The notes: generated by a model not told the origin, from the sequence alone. 64,000 bases of DNA from Fennellomyces sp. T-0311 (GCA_025266875.1 JALLLT010000056.1:124001-188000); one strand, 5' to 3'; positions 12,302 through 22,032 are shown, counted from the first letter of the stretch. Numbers and translations: made by a program.

Positions 12302-13005
12302 TGCGTGTTGGGCCTGCAACACAACGACTATGAAGAGTGGCTGCCATGTGAGCAGAAGATTTTGGAAATCTATCAGTTGTCTGTTTCTACCTTTATCACT
12401 ATCAAAAAGAGCTTGTTGTGGAGAGCCAAGACCAATAAGCCGTCGAGGCAGATAAATACAATCTACTAGGAGCTAGTGTGCTCCCAAGATGCTCTGGAAA
12501 AGGATGTAAGATCAGCAGGAAGTTATGACAATGTATGAAACACTCACAGCGCAGAATCTTTGTCTGTGAAGTCAAAAGATGAAGTAATTCCTCCTGTTCT
12601 CAAAATAACTTATATAACAGTCCACAAAGATTAAACAACGCCACATCACATGCGTGGTTGAAACGGACAATTTTCCGCGCATTCTTTCAACCCAGTGGGA
12701 CATGGCAGCTAAATTGGATGCTTCCAAGCAACAACCTGCGCCGTAGTGTACCGAGATTTCCCTGGTTGGTTTGTTGATGCCACAGGCTACTCAAATATAC
12801 ACCAAGCAGTTATTTTTGGCCGGTATGTGCAAAAGTAGCAGCAAAATTTTTTACATGCACCTTAAAATATAGCTATAAGTTTCCTTGTACCGACGGTGAT
12901 CTGGTGCGTACAATTGTTCTTCGCAATAGCGGATCCCCCTCTCTTTTAAGTTTTTTAAAGTTACATCAACGTTGATTAGTTTTTTGAACTTATATTAAGT
13001 TGATG
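12302..13005. other. Upstream region of the F-box gene, no other gene seen
   Basis: Holds the promoter of the minus-strand F-box gene and perhaps a short 5' exon (about 12390-12470, frame open but phase does not join cleanly). Nothing else recognised. Confidence 0.45.
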
Positions 13006-13153
13006 TACAGTATTTCCAAAAAGTGATGTCGCTATCCATAAAAATCAATGTCGCCAAGGTCCAATTTTTATAATATAAAATATACAGCGACTTCCATTTT
13101 TGGAACGACATTGATTCCTTTGGGTAGCGACATTAATTTTTGGAAATACTGTA
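13006..13153. mobile_element. 148-bp MITE with Tc1/mariner-like ends
   Basis: Left end TACAGTATTTCCAAAAAGTG and right end (reverse complement) TACAGTATTTCCAAAAATTA pair over about 30 bases, both continuing into ATGTCGCTA. The ends start with TA then CAGT, the pattern of Tc1/mariner elements with TA target duplication. No coding capacity. Confidence 0.8.
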
Positions 13154-14024
13154 TAGTGGGATAATTTGGCCAAATGGTTACGTAACACTGGTGTTCTGTG
13201 GCCACGTGGTCCTCGGGTATAGAAATAGACCGAAAAGACCGGGCCTTATTTACTAAGCGGATAGCCCATATAGGATTGATCGGGTGCTCGGTTTCACTAC
13301 GCATGTATAAATAATTTATACTAATACTTTGCTTGTACGATGGACCTATGCTCATAATACCGTTTAAGCTGGATGTGTATTAAAACATGGAAGCAAAACA
13401 ACAGAATTCCGCGTTACCGAACGATATCTGTGGTACTACTAGAAAAAACTCTTGCAAGAGCTTTGTGTTAAGTGAAAAGCGTATGTGCCTAGTTACTCGC
13501 GGTGTCCACGTGTTTCAAGTGTGATTGTTGAAGCCAAACAATGTTCCACACGGCGACAATCCCGATAACCTTATATTGAGTGTCAGGATATGCCATTCCT
13601 TTATTATCAATGTCACTTTAAAGCGCTGTGCTTCATATTCATATACAAGTAAATGGTTACAGGGATTTGTGATAAAGCGTCGGTGCTTGCAGGGTCCAGA
13701 TACGCCACTAATGGCCGCACTCGCGTAATCCTTTTTTCCGTTATCGGTATCAATGGCATGTCCACCTTGCACCTCAAGGAAATGACGTAATACAATGTGT
13801 GTTTCCTTGTGTTCTTTATAACTAAAGTAACTTCGGTCATCGGAAATATAGCGGTAGAGGTTCTTTTGGGTCGTTTTTTACTAAGCATAAAACATATGCA
13901 AGGAGAGCGATTATTATATGACTACGGTCCTATAACTACAGTAATGGAAAACTAGAATTAGTATGTTGTCGGCGCACAAACCTCAGTAGTTGAAAAAGTA
14001 TAAATTTTATTTGGAAGACTTTTT
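13154..14024. other. Spacer with protein-like but broken minus-strand frames
   Basis: Minus-strand frames at 13613-13888 and 13515-13772 overlap in a way that suggests one decayed coding region with a frameshift near 13750. No domain recognised. Confidence 0.3.
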
Positions 14025-14453
14025 GACCTGCTCCAATAGGTATATGGTCGCTTCCTTGCGGTACAAATGTATAGATATAAAAGGGTATCTGGTGCCATGT
14101 CTGAAAAAACCCCTTACGGGGAAAAAGACAGGCCGATATCGAAACGTTGCGAAGAGTTATAGAATTAGAGAGAAGAAAAACATTGTAGGTAGAATATCAA
14201 TAATGTAAACGTGGGTATCACCCTAAGTGTGGCGGTTTGTACGTGCTGATGGTCCGCCTTGAAGAGCTTCTTCCGGTGCCGGTTCATGGTCATCGTACTG
14301 CGCATCTTTATGGCTCAGTCTATCAACCTTGCGGAGGACATGCAAAAGTGCGGGCCACGCCTTCTTCCATTTGCCCCGGGTCAATCCATTATTTGAACGC
14401 GGAAGGCTGTTCAATATAAAGTCGATCACCGGTGTATTGCTTTGTTGGTCCAC
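14025..14453 (-). mobile_element. LINE fragment, C-terminus plus 3' UTR
   Basis: Minus-strand frame 14453-14223 matches the C-terminus of the LINE at 1-1164 (shared RGKWKxAWPALxHVLRK, DxLSH and PA.E.ALQ). Below it, 14134-14025 matches the shared 3' tail, read on the minus strand. A 5'-truncated copy. Confidence 0.85.
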
Positions 14454-15541
14454 AAACCTCAGTAAGTTGCAAGTAATATGTACTTGTCTAGAAAAGTAAA
14501 CACGTAAATTACATCACATCTCACATGTCTCAATGTGTTAACTATCTAGCAGAATAACTCGTACTACGACTCTCTACCCTTACCAGGCTCTTTGATGAAG
14601 CATTCGAAAAAAGTTATGCTCTCTGGATATACTATAAACAAATGTCTGTAAATTCCTGTATAGAGCTATTAGATCTGAATCAAAGCTTCGTAAAGATTTA
14701 CCTTTTTTCGTTTTTGTGTTATGCACATTTCCATTAATTGCTACGCACCTTAGACCATTAAGCGCGTCCGGACTAAACTCTTCGCTACAGTCCATGTAAA
14801 CAGTTTTATACTTCATTTCCAGTTTGCCATATTATTCGGGAGCCGACCCAGGGACATGACGTTTTCGTTCTTTTCTAAATACCAAAAAGAATGCAGATAT
14901 ATTCGTGGTAACTGCGACCACGGTACATGGACATGGATGCCGTGGTTTTCTCATTCCACTGGGATTTTGGCAATCAGATATTTAGTACTACCCCTCCTGG
15001 TCTACCTTGTAATGAATGAAGACTACATGAACTCAATATTCGAGAACCCACTTACGTTACCACAAAGACAGTATGACATTTTTGAATGATTATTGATTGT
15101 AAGCAATGTTATGTACCATTAACTCGAGCATTTTAAGCCCAAGAATGCTTTGGCGCAAATAACGTCACAAAACGTAACAGCAGTGTTATAGAAAAAATAC
15201 ATGCATTACTCTGGACACTTACAGTCTTAAGAAAGTACAGGCTGCAACGCCTGTTCGAAACTACCCGTATCGATGGCGCATAACCTAGGCTCTGTATATC
15301 CGTTGGCGTCAAAAGATTACAAGGTATATATACCTAAATTTGTCAACTACAGCGCCCTCACTGGTATGTATCCAAAAGTAGAAATCTAGTGAATCTCTCA
15401 TTTTTGCACTCTTTTTGATGGTGAATACGTTCCATATTTCCCAATTTATTGAATTACTGATCGAGGTAGGTGCAAGAGCATTTTACATATGCCCAGAAAG
15501 TCAATATAGCCATGTACGATAATAACGATTGGTCTAGAGTA
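14454..15541. other. Spacer with one unassigned minus-strand ORF
   Basis: ORF 14816-14580 (minus, ATG 14816, 78 codons) has protein-like composition and ends at a good splice donor (GTAAGG at about 14585), so it could be an exon of a gene cut by the LINE fragment next to it. The plus-strand ORF 14856-15089 has a hydrophobic middle but no family I know. The rest is AT-rich with no gene. Confidence 0.3.
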
Positions 15542-16204
15542 GACAATGGATGACTTCCAAAACGTTTATACAGAATAAATAGATGGGGTGATACAAAGTA
15601 GAATAAAGTTTATTCGCTTTCTATTTCCAAGAAGACTTCCAAAACTCGGTTTATCCATGATAGACGTACTTCTTTAGTTTCCTCTATTTCTTTCTCTCCA
15701 AACACCATAAAATACAGTGCGTATCTGGCTGATACCAACCTCAGGCACACAGAAATTGTGTGATTTGAACAATACATGCAAGATTTGTCTATGATGATGC
15801 TCATCGGATGTCAACATCTTTTTTTACAGAAGACGTAGATCCATACGATGATGCAGGATGTGCACAGGATGGTGAGAGGCATGGACAGCACTCTCTGCAT
15901 CCAGCTGGAGGAGATCCGGAGCAGATTGGCCGAATTAGAGCGCAAGATGGAAGCCAAGGTCGGAAATCAATAAATGGCAAAAGTTTATTGAGGGGGGTCA
16001 GAGGGGGTCAATAGACCGTCGGGTATATCCAAGTTTATCGCGGATAAACACTAAGTAAAAAAAAGTTATCCCCGTCCCCCCAATGCTGTTTATCGAGGGG
16101 TGATTAAGGTTTATCCATCGTCGAATTAGGAAATCCGTGTAACAATTCTCGTTTATTTTATTTTATCACGCAGTGTATAAACGTTTTGGAAGTCATCCAA
16201 TGTC
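15542..16204. mobile_element. 663-bp TIR element with remnants of two convergent genes
   Basis: Terminal inverted repeats of about 31 bp: 15542-15572 (GACAATGGATGACTTCCAAA...) and 16174-16204 (reverse complement GACATTGGATGACTTCCAAA...), one early mismatch, flanked by TA on both sides (15540-15541 and 16205-16206). Inside are only the 3' ends of two reading frames facing each other: plus strand 15848-15973 (coiled coil, LEEIRSRLAELERKMEAK then stop) and minus strand 15804-15610 (acidic C-terminus). This looks like an internal deletion derivative of a larger two-gene DNA transposon. Confidence 0.75.
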
Positions 16205-16398
16205 TAGTAAGATCTCTGACCACATCACCAGGTTTAACACTTAGGGTGTCCAAGGCAGTGATCATACCACCGTATACTCTCTGGGAGCAATATTAATTCG
16301 GCAATATATCATCATTTTATACCACCTGGTTTTTCTATCGACAATGTTTTATTTAGTCGAGGCCGTAGGCCGAAGACTTACTCACATTATTCGAGTAA

Positions 16399-16488
16399 GG
16401 TGGATCCATAGATTGTGTTACCATCTTTCCATTTTTATTCGAGAGCAAATAAAATAAGTTATACAATAATTTATGAACTACATCATCA
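16399..16488 (+). repeat. DIRS inverted terminal repeat (left in window)
   Basis: Reverse complement of 20471-20560 over all 90 bases. The flanking outer segment 16343-16398 is found only at this end and in the internal complementary region. Confidence 0.9.
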
Positions 16489-16533
16489 AAGTGAGAGAGA
16501 GAGCGAGAAGAAGTTGTGGGGTGGGAAGGTGGA

Positions 16534-16636
16534 CAATCTATGGATCCACCTTACTCGAATAATGTGAGTAAGTCTTCGGCCTACGGCCTCGACTAAATAA
16601 AACATTATTCATCGAGGGGTGGATCCATAGATTGTG
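16534..16636. repeat. DIRS internal complementary region
   Basis: Bases 16534-16606 are the reverse complement of 16343-16415, and 16603-16636 are the reverse complement of the element's right end (20541-20574). In DIRS replication this region is thought to template joining of the two ends into a circle. The stop of the recombinase ORF (16605-16607) lies inside it. Confidence 0.85.
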
Positions 16637-17804
16637 TCTCCAGAGTATTCGCGGCCTGGTCGCCAGCGTCAAGCGTCAAGGACGTGAAATTGGATTGCGT
16701 ACTGCTAGCCACCCGATAAAAATTATTAAAGATAGCTTGAGAGGACCAATGACCTTGAGCAACAATGTCGTCGACGGAAGCGCCAGCTCGAGCAGCCCTG
16801 GTGGATCCCAACGCACGACCAGAGATGGGCTTACTTTGTCCGGGAGCTTGAGGAATGAGGGCCATAATCGTCTGGATGATCTTGCTAATGGCCTGGGAAC
16901 CAATGGGGTCAGTCGGTTTGCGGAGGCTTCGGATTAAAGCATTGATGGTGACTGATGATAGAGTGGGATGGCGGCAATAGCAGGGGGTATTGGCAAGCCG
17001 TGTACAATAAGCAGTATACGCGGCGACTGGACAATAAAGTGCGGTAGGGTGACGCCGCACCACAACATCCTTGGTAACCCGTTTGCCTTGGCGTCGTTCC
17101 TTGGGTGCAATGACACGAAGTGTGAGGTCGCCAGTCGAGGGGGTGATATGGCAGTGATCCAAATCGATGCGTTGGATATCAGAAGGACGGAGAAATGCAC
17201 AGACCGCCAAAAGCCAACAAAGCTTTGCACGGAGAGCTTCAGCAGGCATGGTAGTGTTGCCGCCCAAGTGGTCGAAGTGGCGTAAAACAGGTGAAATGTC
17301 GACATTTTGGGTGGTGGACGGCTGAAGTGTACTGGCGTTGAGTGCTTTGAAAAATTCTTGATAGAGACGGGAAGAGGTGATCGGTTGTTTATCGTCGAAC
17401 AAAGCCAAAATTGCGGATCGATAATTCTCAATTGTCGAGGTGCTCCAAGCCAAGTGCTTCTTTCCATAGGCTAAAAAGGCCAGTATGTTGACGGCAGTAG
17501 GTGTAGAGGGGTCGAGTTGATGGTCGCGACACCAAGACATAAAGCGTTGCTGAATGTGATAATACTGAGTTGCAGACTGCTGGCTGTCGGGGTGCATGAT
17601 GATGTCGGCAATGTCGTTGTTGGCGCCGGCGTCTATTAAGCGTCGCATTTTATATTCCAAGCCGAAAGAAACCAATGGGGGTTCTTGGCGAGGACGCTTG
17701 TCGGTTGGCCGGGTACTGGAAGAACTGCAGTCCGAGGTATCTTCCGTGGTCGTGGTTGAGCAATTTGTTGAAGTGTCGGGAACCAGATTGCCGATGGCCA
17801 CCAT
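16605..17804 (-). CDS. DIRS tyrosine recombinase
   Basis: 399 aa from ATG 17804. It would insert the circular DNA intermediate. N-terminal Ser/Thr-rich segment, then a SAM-like core-binding region (YHIQQRFMSWCRDH; NILAFLAYG; TIENYRSAILALF), then the catalytic domain: box I Arg in AFLRPSDIQRIDL, a box II segment RALGSTRAARAGAS with the conserved Arg, GHWSS, and the nucleophile Tyr in FNNFYR. Where DIRS relatives commonly have His two residues before this Arg-containing STR motif, Gly is seen (LGSTR). The first codons overlap the end of the RT ORF (17636-17804) in another frame. The same frame stays open far upstream, to 20486; that extension is treated under findings. Confidence 0.85.
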   Translation of the reverse strand: MVAIGNLVPDTSTNCSTTTTEDTSDCSSSSTRPTDKRPRQEPPLVSFGLEYKMRRLIDAGANNDIADIIMHPDSQQSATQYYHIQQRFMSWCRDHQLDPSTPTAVNILAFLAYGKKHLAWSTSTIENYRSAILALFDDKQPITSSRLYQEFFKALNASTLQPSTTQNVDISPVLRHFDHLGGNTTMPAEALRAKLCWLLAVCAFLRPSDIQRIDLDHCHITPSTGDLTLRVIAPKERRQGKRVTKDVVVRRHPTALYCPVAAYTAYCTRLANTPCYCRHPTLSSVTINALIRSLRKPTDPIGSQAISKIIQTIMALIPQAPGQSKPISGRALGSTRAARAGASVDDIVAQGHWSSQAIFNNFYRVASSTQSNFTSLTLDAGDQAANTLETQSMDPPLDE

Positions 17805-19600
17805 GGTGTAATGAGAGTTGCGTTGACTGGATGGCGTTGGAGTCGCTGGATGATTTGGGGTAGAAGGTTCCACGGAGGGCAAAGATAAACGCGGTGAAAG
17901 TGTGACCAACGTATCATCATTGCGTCCGTCGCCAATGCTTGAGGATCCCACTTCCAACTCACATATGTCGGCAGTTTCGCATTGTCCTTCGTCGCAAACA
18001 GATCCACGTCGTGCGGCCCCCAATGTTTCTCCAATTTCTTGAAGTAGCTGTCGGCTATCTGCCACTCGAGCTGATTCGCCAACATCCGTGATGGTGCGTC
18101 GGCCGGATTGAATGTGGATGGGACATATGTCAGGTGAAGACGTGTGGAGGTCTGCAGACAATAGGTCCAAATACGACGCGCCAAAGGCATCAACAGTTCG
18201 GACCGTGTTCCACCAAAATTGTTCACGTATGCAATGGTTGTCATGTTGTCGCAATAGATGCGAATGTTGCGACCGTGAAACGGGGGAAGATGAATTGCTT
18301 TCCATATCACTAGGAGCTCTTTCCAATTGATATGCTTGTTGGCTTCTGATGCTGTCCAAATCCCGCGCCACGATTGATTGTTGCTCACAATCCCCCAGCC
18401 GTGGTCGGATGCGTCGGTGAATGCTTCGATGTGCGGTGTGGCAGGGAGAAAGCTCTGTCCGCTCCACGTCCGTAGGTGATCGCGCCACCAAGACAGTTCG
18501 GTCAACGCTGGCGGGGATAGAGAGATGGTCGAGGTCCATTGCTTGCCGGTCTGTAAGCTCGTGTTCTTGAGGTTGAGGAGATGACGGGTTTGAAGCCGGG
18601 CGGGGAAGACTGCCAGGGTCATCGCTTGCGCTTTGCCAATGAAAGCCGCTAGCTGACGAATGGTGCAAGTGTGGCGGTTGATCAAACGGCTGGCTTCGCG
18701 CCGTAAGTCGCGTATCTTGGTGCCTGGAATGGAGAGGGTCATGTCTTGAGTGTTGATGGTGAACCCGAGGTGCTCTATCGTCTGAGACGGAGTGAGGCAG
18801 GATTTCTTGAGGTTGATCAGGTATCCCAACTCGGAGAGCTTTGCAATTACCTTCTTGGTCTGCCGGTCTGCTGTTTGCTTGTCGCGGCTGATCAAAAGGC
18901 AATCGTCCAAGTACGGGGAAAACCGAATTCCTTGCCGTCGCGCCCAACGCGCCACCGGGCGGAGAACTTTGGAGAACACCAGAGGTGAATGTGCGAGACC
19001 ATATGGCAAAACGCGATATTGGTGTAATTTTCCCATGAACGGAAACTGAAGGAAGTGGCGTTGAGACGGATGGACCAGAATATGCATGAAGGCATCGGAC
19101 AGGTCGATTTTGGTGCAGTAATCGCCATGGTTGATCATACTGCAAGCGGTTTTCAGGGATTCCATTTTGAACGGTTTGTGAGGAAGAAACTGGTTCAGTG
19201 CTTTGAGGTTCAACACTGGACGACGATCGCCAGTCTTTTTTGGGACCGTAAACAGTTGTGAACGAAAACCGCGGGAGTTGCAGGGAACTTCCTCGATAGC
19301 GCGTTTGCGCAAAAGCTCCTGGATTTCGTGTTTGATCAATTGAGTGTCGTGGGTTGAGTGTGTGATTTGTGGGAGGACGGAGCTGGATGTTGTTGGAGGT
19401 GGTTGTATGAAGGGAATCTTGTATCCGTAGGATACGACGCGTCGAACCCACCGGTCGTTTGTCAGGTTGCGCCATGCAGTTGGAAAAAGAGAGAGACGCC
19501 CCCCTACTGGCGCTGTACCCGTTGTTTGCCCTTGTCGTTGTGGCTGGGAGGGGGGCCTGACCCAAAATCCTTGCGGGGGCCAGTAATCCGTGCAGGGCGG
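17636..19600 (-). CDS. DIRS reverse transcriptase/RNase H polyprotein
   Basis: The frame is open from 19600 to TAA 17636-17638 (654 codons). No ATG stands near its start and it overlaps the gag-like ORF by 97 nt, so expression by frameshifting or re-initiation is inferred. In order: the DIRS lead motif PVGGRLSLF with W..LT.DRWV...V..GY.IPF; RT palm with PKKTGDRRPVLNLKALN, KIDLSDAFMHI, LPYGLAHSP and active site YLDD; RNase H with TDAS, INWKEL, CDN and NPADAPSR (D-E-D-D set); and a C-terminal DIRS-specific region (DVDLFATKDN ... YLCPPWNLL ... LITPWWPSAIW). All catalytic acids are present. Confidence 0.9.
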   Translation of the reverse strand, partial: PPCTDYWPPQGFWVRPPSQPQRQGQTTGTAPVGGRLSLFPTAWRNLTNDRWVRRVVSYGYKIPFIQPPPTTSSSVLPQITHSTHDTQLIKHEIQELLRKRAIEEVPCNSRGFRSQLFTVPKKTGDRRPVLNLKALNQFLPHKPFKMESLKTACSMINHGDYCTKIDLSDAFMHILVHPSQRHFLQFPFMGKLHQYRVLPYGLAHSPLVFSKVLRPVARWARRQGIRFSPYLDDCLLISRDKQTADRQTKKVIAKLSELGYLINLKKSCLTPSQTIEHLGFTINTQDMTLSIPGTKIRDLRREASRLINRHTCTIRQLAAFIGKAQAMTLAVFPARLQTRHLLNLKNTSLQTGKQWTSTISLSPPALTELSWWRDHLRTWSGQSFLPATPHIEAFTDASDHGWGIVSNNQSWRGIWTASEANKHINWKELLVIWKAIHLPPFHGRNIRIYCDNMTTIAYVNNFGGTRSELLMPLARRIWTYCLQTSTRLHLTYVPSTFNPADAPSRMLANQLEWQIADSYFKKLEKHWGPHDVDLFATKDNAKLPTYVSWKWDPQALATDAMMIRWSHFHRVYLCPPWNLLPQIIQRLQRHPVNATLITPWWPSAIWFPTLQQIAQPRPRKIPRTAVLPVPGQPTSVLAKNPHWFLSAWNIKCDA

Positions 19601-20421
19601 TTATCACGTTGACGGGAGTCAGATGGGCTCTCATCATCTGACTTGGTGTTACGTTGAAAGGAATGCGCTTTTCCTCTCTTGGCGTTGCTGCCGTGGCGCC
19701 TTTGACTAGTTTGCGCCACTGCTTGAGACAGCTTAACATGTTCCACCATTGATTTGGGGTCCAAAAGTGGTTGGTTGTCAGGTTCCAAAAGGCGAGGTGG
19801 GGGGCCGCGGATGCCTGCAGCATCAAACATATTGTCCGTGCGAATTTGGGTAATATGGGATGCGGTATCAGCCAATAAGGCATGTACGACCGTAACGAGG
19901 TCGATGGCGTCCTGGCGTGAGATTGCCCCAGGGCCTTGGAGGGTTTGATGTAAGAAGTTATCCAAAGGCCGCGTAATGCCTGATAGACGGAACTGGATGT
20001 CATAAAGCTGTTGATCTGTGCGTCGAGCCAATCGGTTAACAGGAACATTGTTGCGAGCAGGTGGAAGATAATTGCGTGCCACATTGCGAGGGCATTCAGC
20101 CAAAAATCGGCGACGTTCAACCTCGGGCAAAGGGCTACGAAAAAAGTCCTGATGAACCGCAGGGAATGCCTCAGAAAATTCAGGATAAGGATGAAAATCC
20201 AGGTCTGGCTGGCGGGCATGGACAAATGGATCCTGAATATGCGAACGTCCTTCCAGAGCAGTGAGTCGAGTTGCCAATTCCAGCGCCCATTGGGGTGGTG
20301 ATTCAACTGCGGATGGGGTTCCCTGAAGAGGTTGTTGCCGGTCGAACGACGAGGGCGGCAGCGGCTGTTGTTGCTGTTGTTGATGTTGAGACTGCGCTGG
20401 ATCATATTCATGGCTAGACAT
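19504..20421 (-). CDS. DIRS ORF1, gag-like protein
   Basis: 305 aa from ATG 20421 to TAG 19504-19506. Gln/Pro-rich N-terminus (QHQQQQQQPLPPSS), a middle alpha-helical part (LARRTDQQLYDIQFRLSGI; AIDLVTVVHALLADTASHI) and a basic, polar C-terminus (RRHGSNAKRGK) suited to nucleic-acid binding. No zinc knuckle. The frame is also open upstream into the terminal repeat (to 20544), but 20421 is the first ATG that leaves the repeat out. Confidence 0.75.
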   Translation of the reverse strand: MSSHEYDPAQSQHQQQQQQPLPPSSFDRQQPLQGTPSAVESPPQWALELATRLTALEGRSHIQDPFVHARQPDLDFHPYPEFSEAFPAVHQDFFRSPLPEVERRRFLAECPRNVARNYLPPARNNVPVNRLARRTDQQLYDIQFRLSGITRPLDNFLHQTLQGPGAISRQDAIDLVTVVHALLADTASHITQIRTDNMFDAAGIRGPPPRLLEPDNQPLLDPKSMVEHVKLSQAVAQTSQRRHGSNAKRGKAHSFQRNTKSDDESPSDSRQRDNRPARITGPRKDFGSGPPPSHNDKGKQRVQRQ

Positions 20422-20470
20422 CTCAATGACCCGGCGGTAGCGTACCAGAGCGAGCTCTCGAGAGAAAAGA

Positions 20471-20560
20471 TGATGATGTAGTTCATAAATTATTGTATAA
20501 CTTATTTTATTTGCTCTCGAATAAAAATGGAAAGATGGTAACACAATCTATGGATCCACC
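20471..20560 (-). repeat. DIRS inverted terminal repeat (right in window)
   Basis: Pairs with 16399-16488. It is the 5' side of the element in coding orientation and would carry the promoter. The outer end 20561-20574 is complementary to the internal region at 16603-16616. Confidence 0.9.
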
Positions 20561-20574
20561 CCTCGATGAATAAT

Positions 20575-21271
20575 AACTATTATTTTATCCCATGACCGGA
20601 CTTTGAACACTAAGTAAAGGTGTTTGCTGTTAAATCCGATATCAGCTTGTGTACACCTATAGAAAAACCTTGGACCTTCCTTTTTTGTACTAGCTGATAA
20701 CAGAAAAACCTCGAGTTTCCCTTTTTTGTACTAGCTTATAACAAAAAAACCTTGAGTAGCTTTTTTTCCACAGTAAATCAGTAAGTCTATCCTTTGGTTT
20801 AAGTGATTTAAATGTCTAACTTGACGTTAGCGGCTGTACCGCTTCTTGAAAGTGAAGAAAGAGCACAAAGTTACAGCTTTGTCAATGCGTCTTCCATCTG
20901 CTACTGCAGTATAAACAGTCAAAGAAATCTGCAGCAAAGACATGACAGACCTTCATTTGATATATCATGCAGCAAAATCAATTCGTCGTTGTTTTCATTC
21001 CTGTACTTGGACTCCTCACGGCTACGTCTGGCTGGAATTATAGATGTACGTCCACTGGAAGAAGCTATGATTTGGTTTAAATGAACTCTGTTCCTCCACC
21101 TGCCAAATTATATTCAAGCATTTGTGTAACATATCCACTCGTGACATATCATTCGTGGGTGTAATAAAGTTTTCTTTTCAAAACTGTGTCTACTTTTGGG
21201 GTAACAGTTTATTTGTATGATATATATTATTATAAGTTTTGCTTTATAGCATAAAAATGATGCGATAAGTC
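20575..21271. other. Spacer with a short tandem repeat
   Basis: A 46-50 bp unit (AAAAACCT.GAG or GGA, then CTTTTTTGTACTAGCT.ATAACA) is repeated about 2.3 times between 20661 and 20770. ORF 20812-21084 (90 codons, ATG 20812) has no recognisable domain. Confidence 0.45.
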
Positions 21272-21381
21272 AGTTAACGCACTTGCTCCACCATATGGCA
21301 TTATCAGGCAGGGGCACTCGTGACTGCGTCAGCTCGTGCGGCCTGATAAATGCCATATCACGGCGGAGCCGTGTGTTAACT
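21272..21381. mobile_element. 110-bp foldback element
   Basis: AGTTAAC at 21272 and GTTAACT ending at 21381 bound two arms that pair through CCATATGGCATTATCAGGC on the left and GCCTGATAAATGCCATAT on the right, then again closer in (GCACTCGTG against CTCGTGC). It is nearly one long hairpin, like a foldback MITE. No coding capacity. Confidence 0.7.
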
Positions 21382-22032
21382 AACATTTATGGCAAAGACT
21401 AATATCACAGACACATTTGAGGTGAAAAAAAGCTGGGATCTGTTAGCATACGTTCACAATACGATATAAATATAGTCACGGTAAGTCCTTTGAATTTTAG
21501 TGAAAATTACACTTGTCGCTCGTTGCAAACCTTACATTTTGCTTCAACCAACGACCAGAGCAGTTGACAGTACCACCTTGTGCGCAGTATTTGGTATCAG
21601 TACAGCGTGTTCTCCGAAGCTACAAGAAAATATCACACTACATACTGCAAGTGCACTGTCCATTATTCCAAAGACTCTTCAATATATTTGGCCTGATTCC
21701 ATAGCTACCAGACAAAATGCAAGTTATGGGCAACATAATCAATTCTGTCCAGTATTCTAATGCTAATATAATCCACAACAAGTGAGAGACTACGTTGATC
21801 TGTATACTACAAAAGATGGGTTGGCCAACTTCGTCATCGGGAAAGGATGGAGCACCGGAAGTCGAAGACAAAAGCCGCTTGTCAAAAAAAAAAAGCATCG
21901 CAAGTTGTACGGCCGTGATGCTAAGAACAATATACACGATTGTATAGTAATAAGTATTCTCAAGAATCTGTTTGACAGAGAGATTTGCTCTTGCGGTGAC
22001 ATAGTTTCATCTTTATCACAGAAGCCAGCGTT
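21382..22032. other. Spacer, no gene recognised
   Basis: Overlapping open frames on both strands (plus 21500-21760 and 21782-22192; minus 21638-21937) show no family motif. The longest runs into the LINE tail, so it is not one gene. Confidence 0.4.

Larger units (their letters stand above)
16343..20574 (-). mobile_element. Complete DIRS-type tyrosine-recombinase retrotransposon
   Basis: All hallmarks of DIRS are present. Inverted terminal repeats are at 16399-16488 and 20471-20560 (90 bp, perfect by eye). An internal complementary region at 16534-16636 pairs both with the left outer end (16343-16415) and with the right outer end (20542-20574); the two pieces meet at an ATT shared by both termini, as expected for circle-junction templating. 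Coding order on the minus strand is gag-like ORF, then RT/RNase H, then tyrosine recombinase, with overlaps between neighbours. Element length is about 4232 bp with no target duplication, as is usual for DIRS. No frame-disrupting change was seen in any of the three ORFs, so it may be recent. Confidence 0.9.

Noticed and set aside
16605..20486. A 1293-codon open frame that could be called one giant protein.
   Set aside because: Only its last 400 codons have domains (the recombinase). The rest is a shadow of ORF1 and RT in another frame, kept only as a finding.
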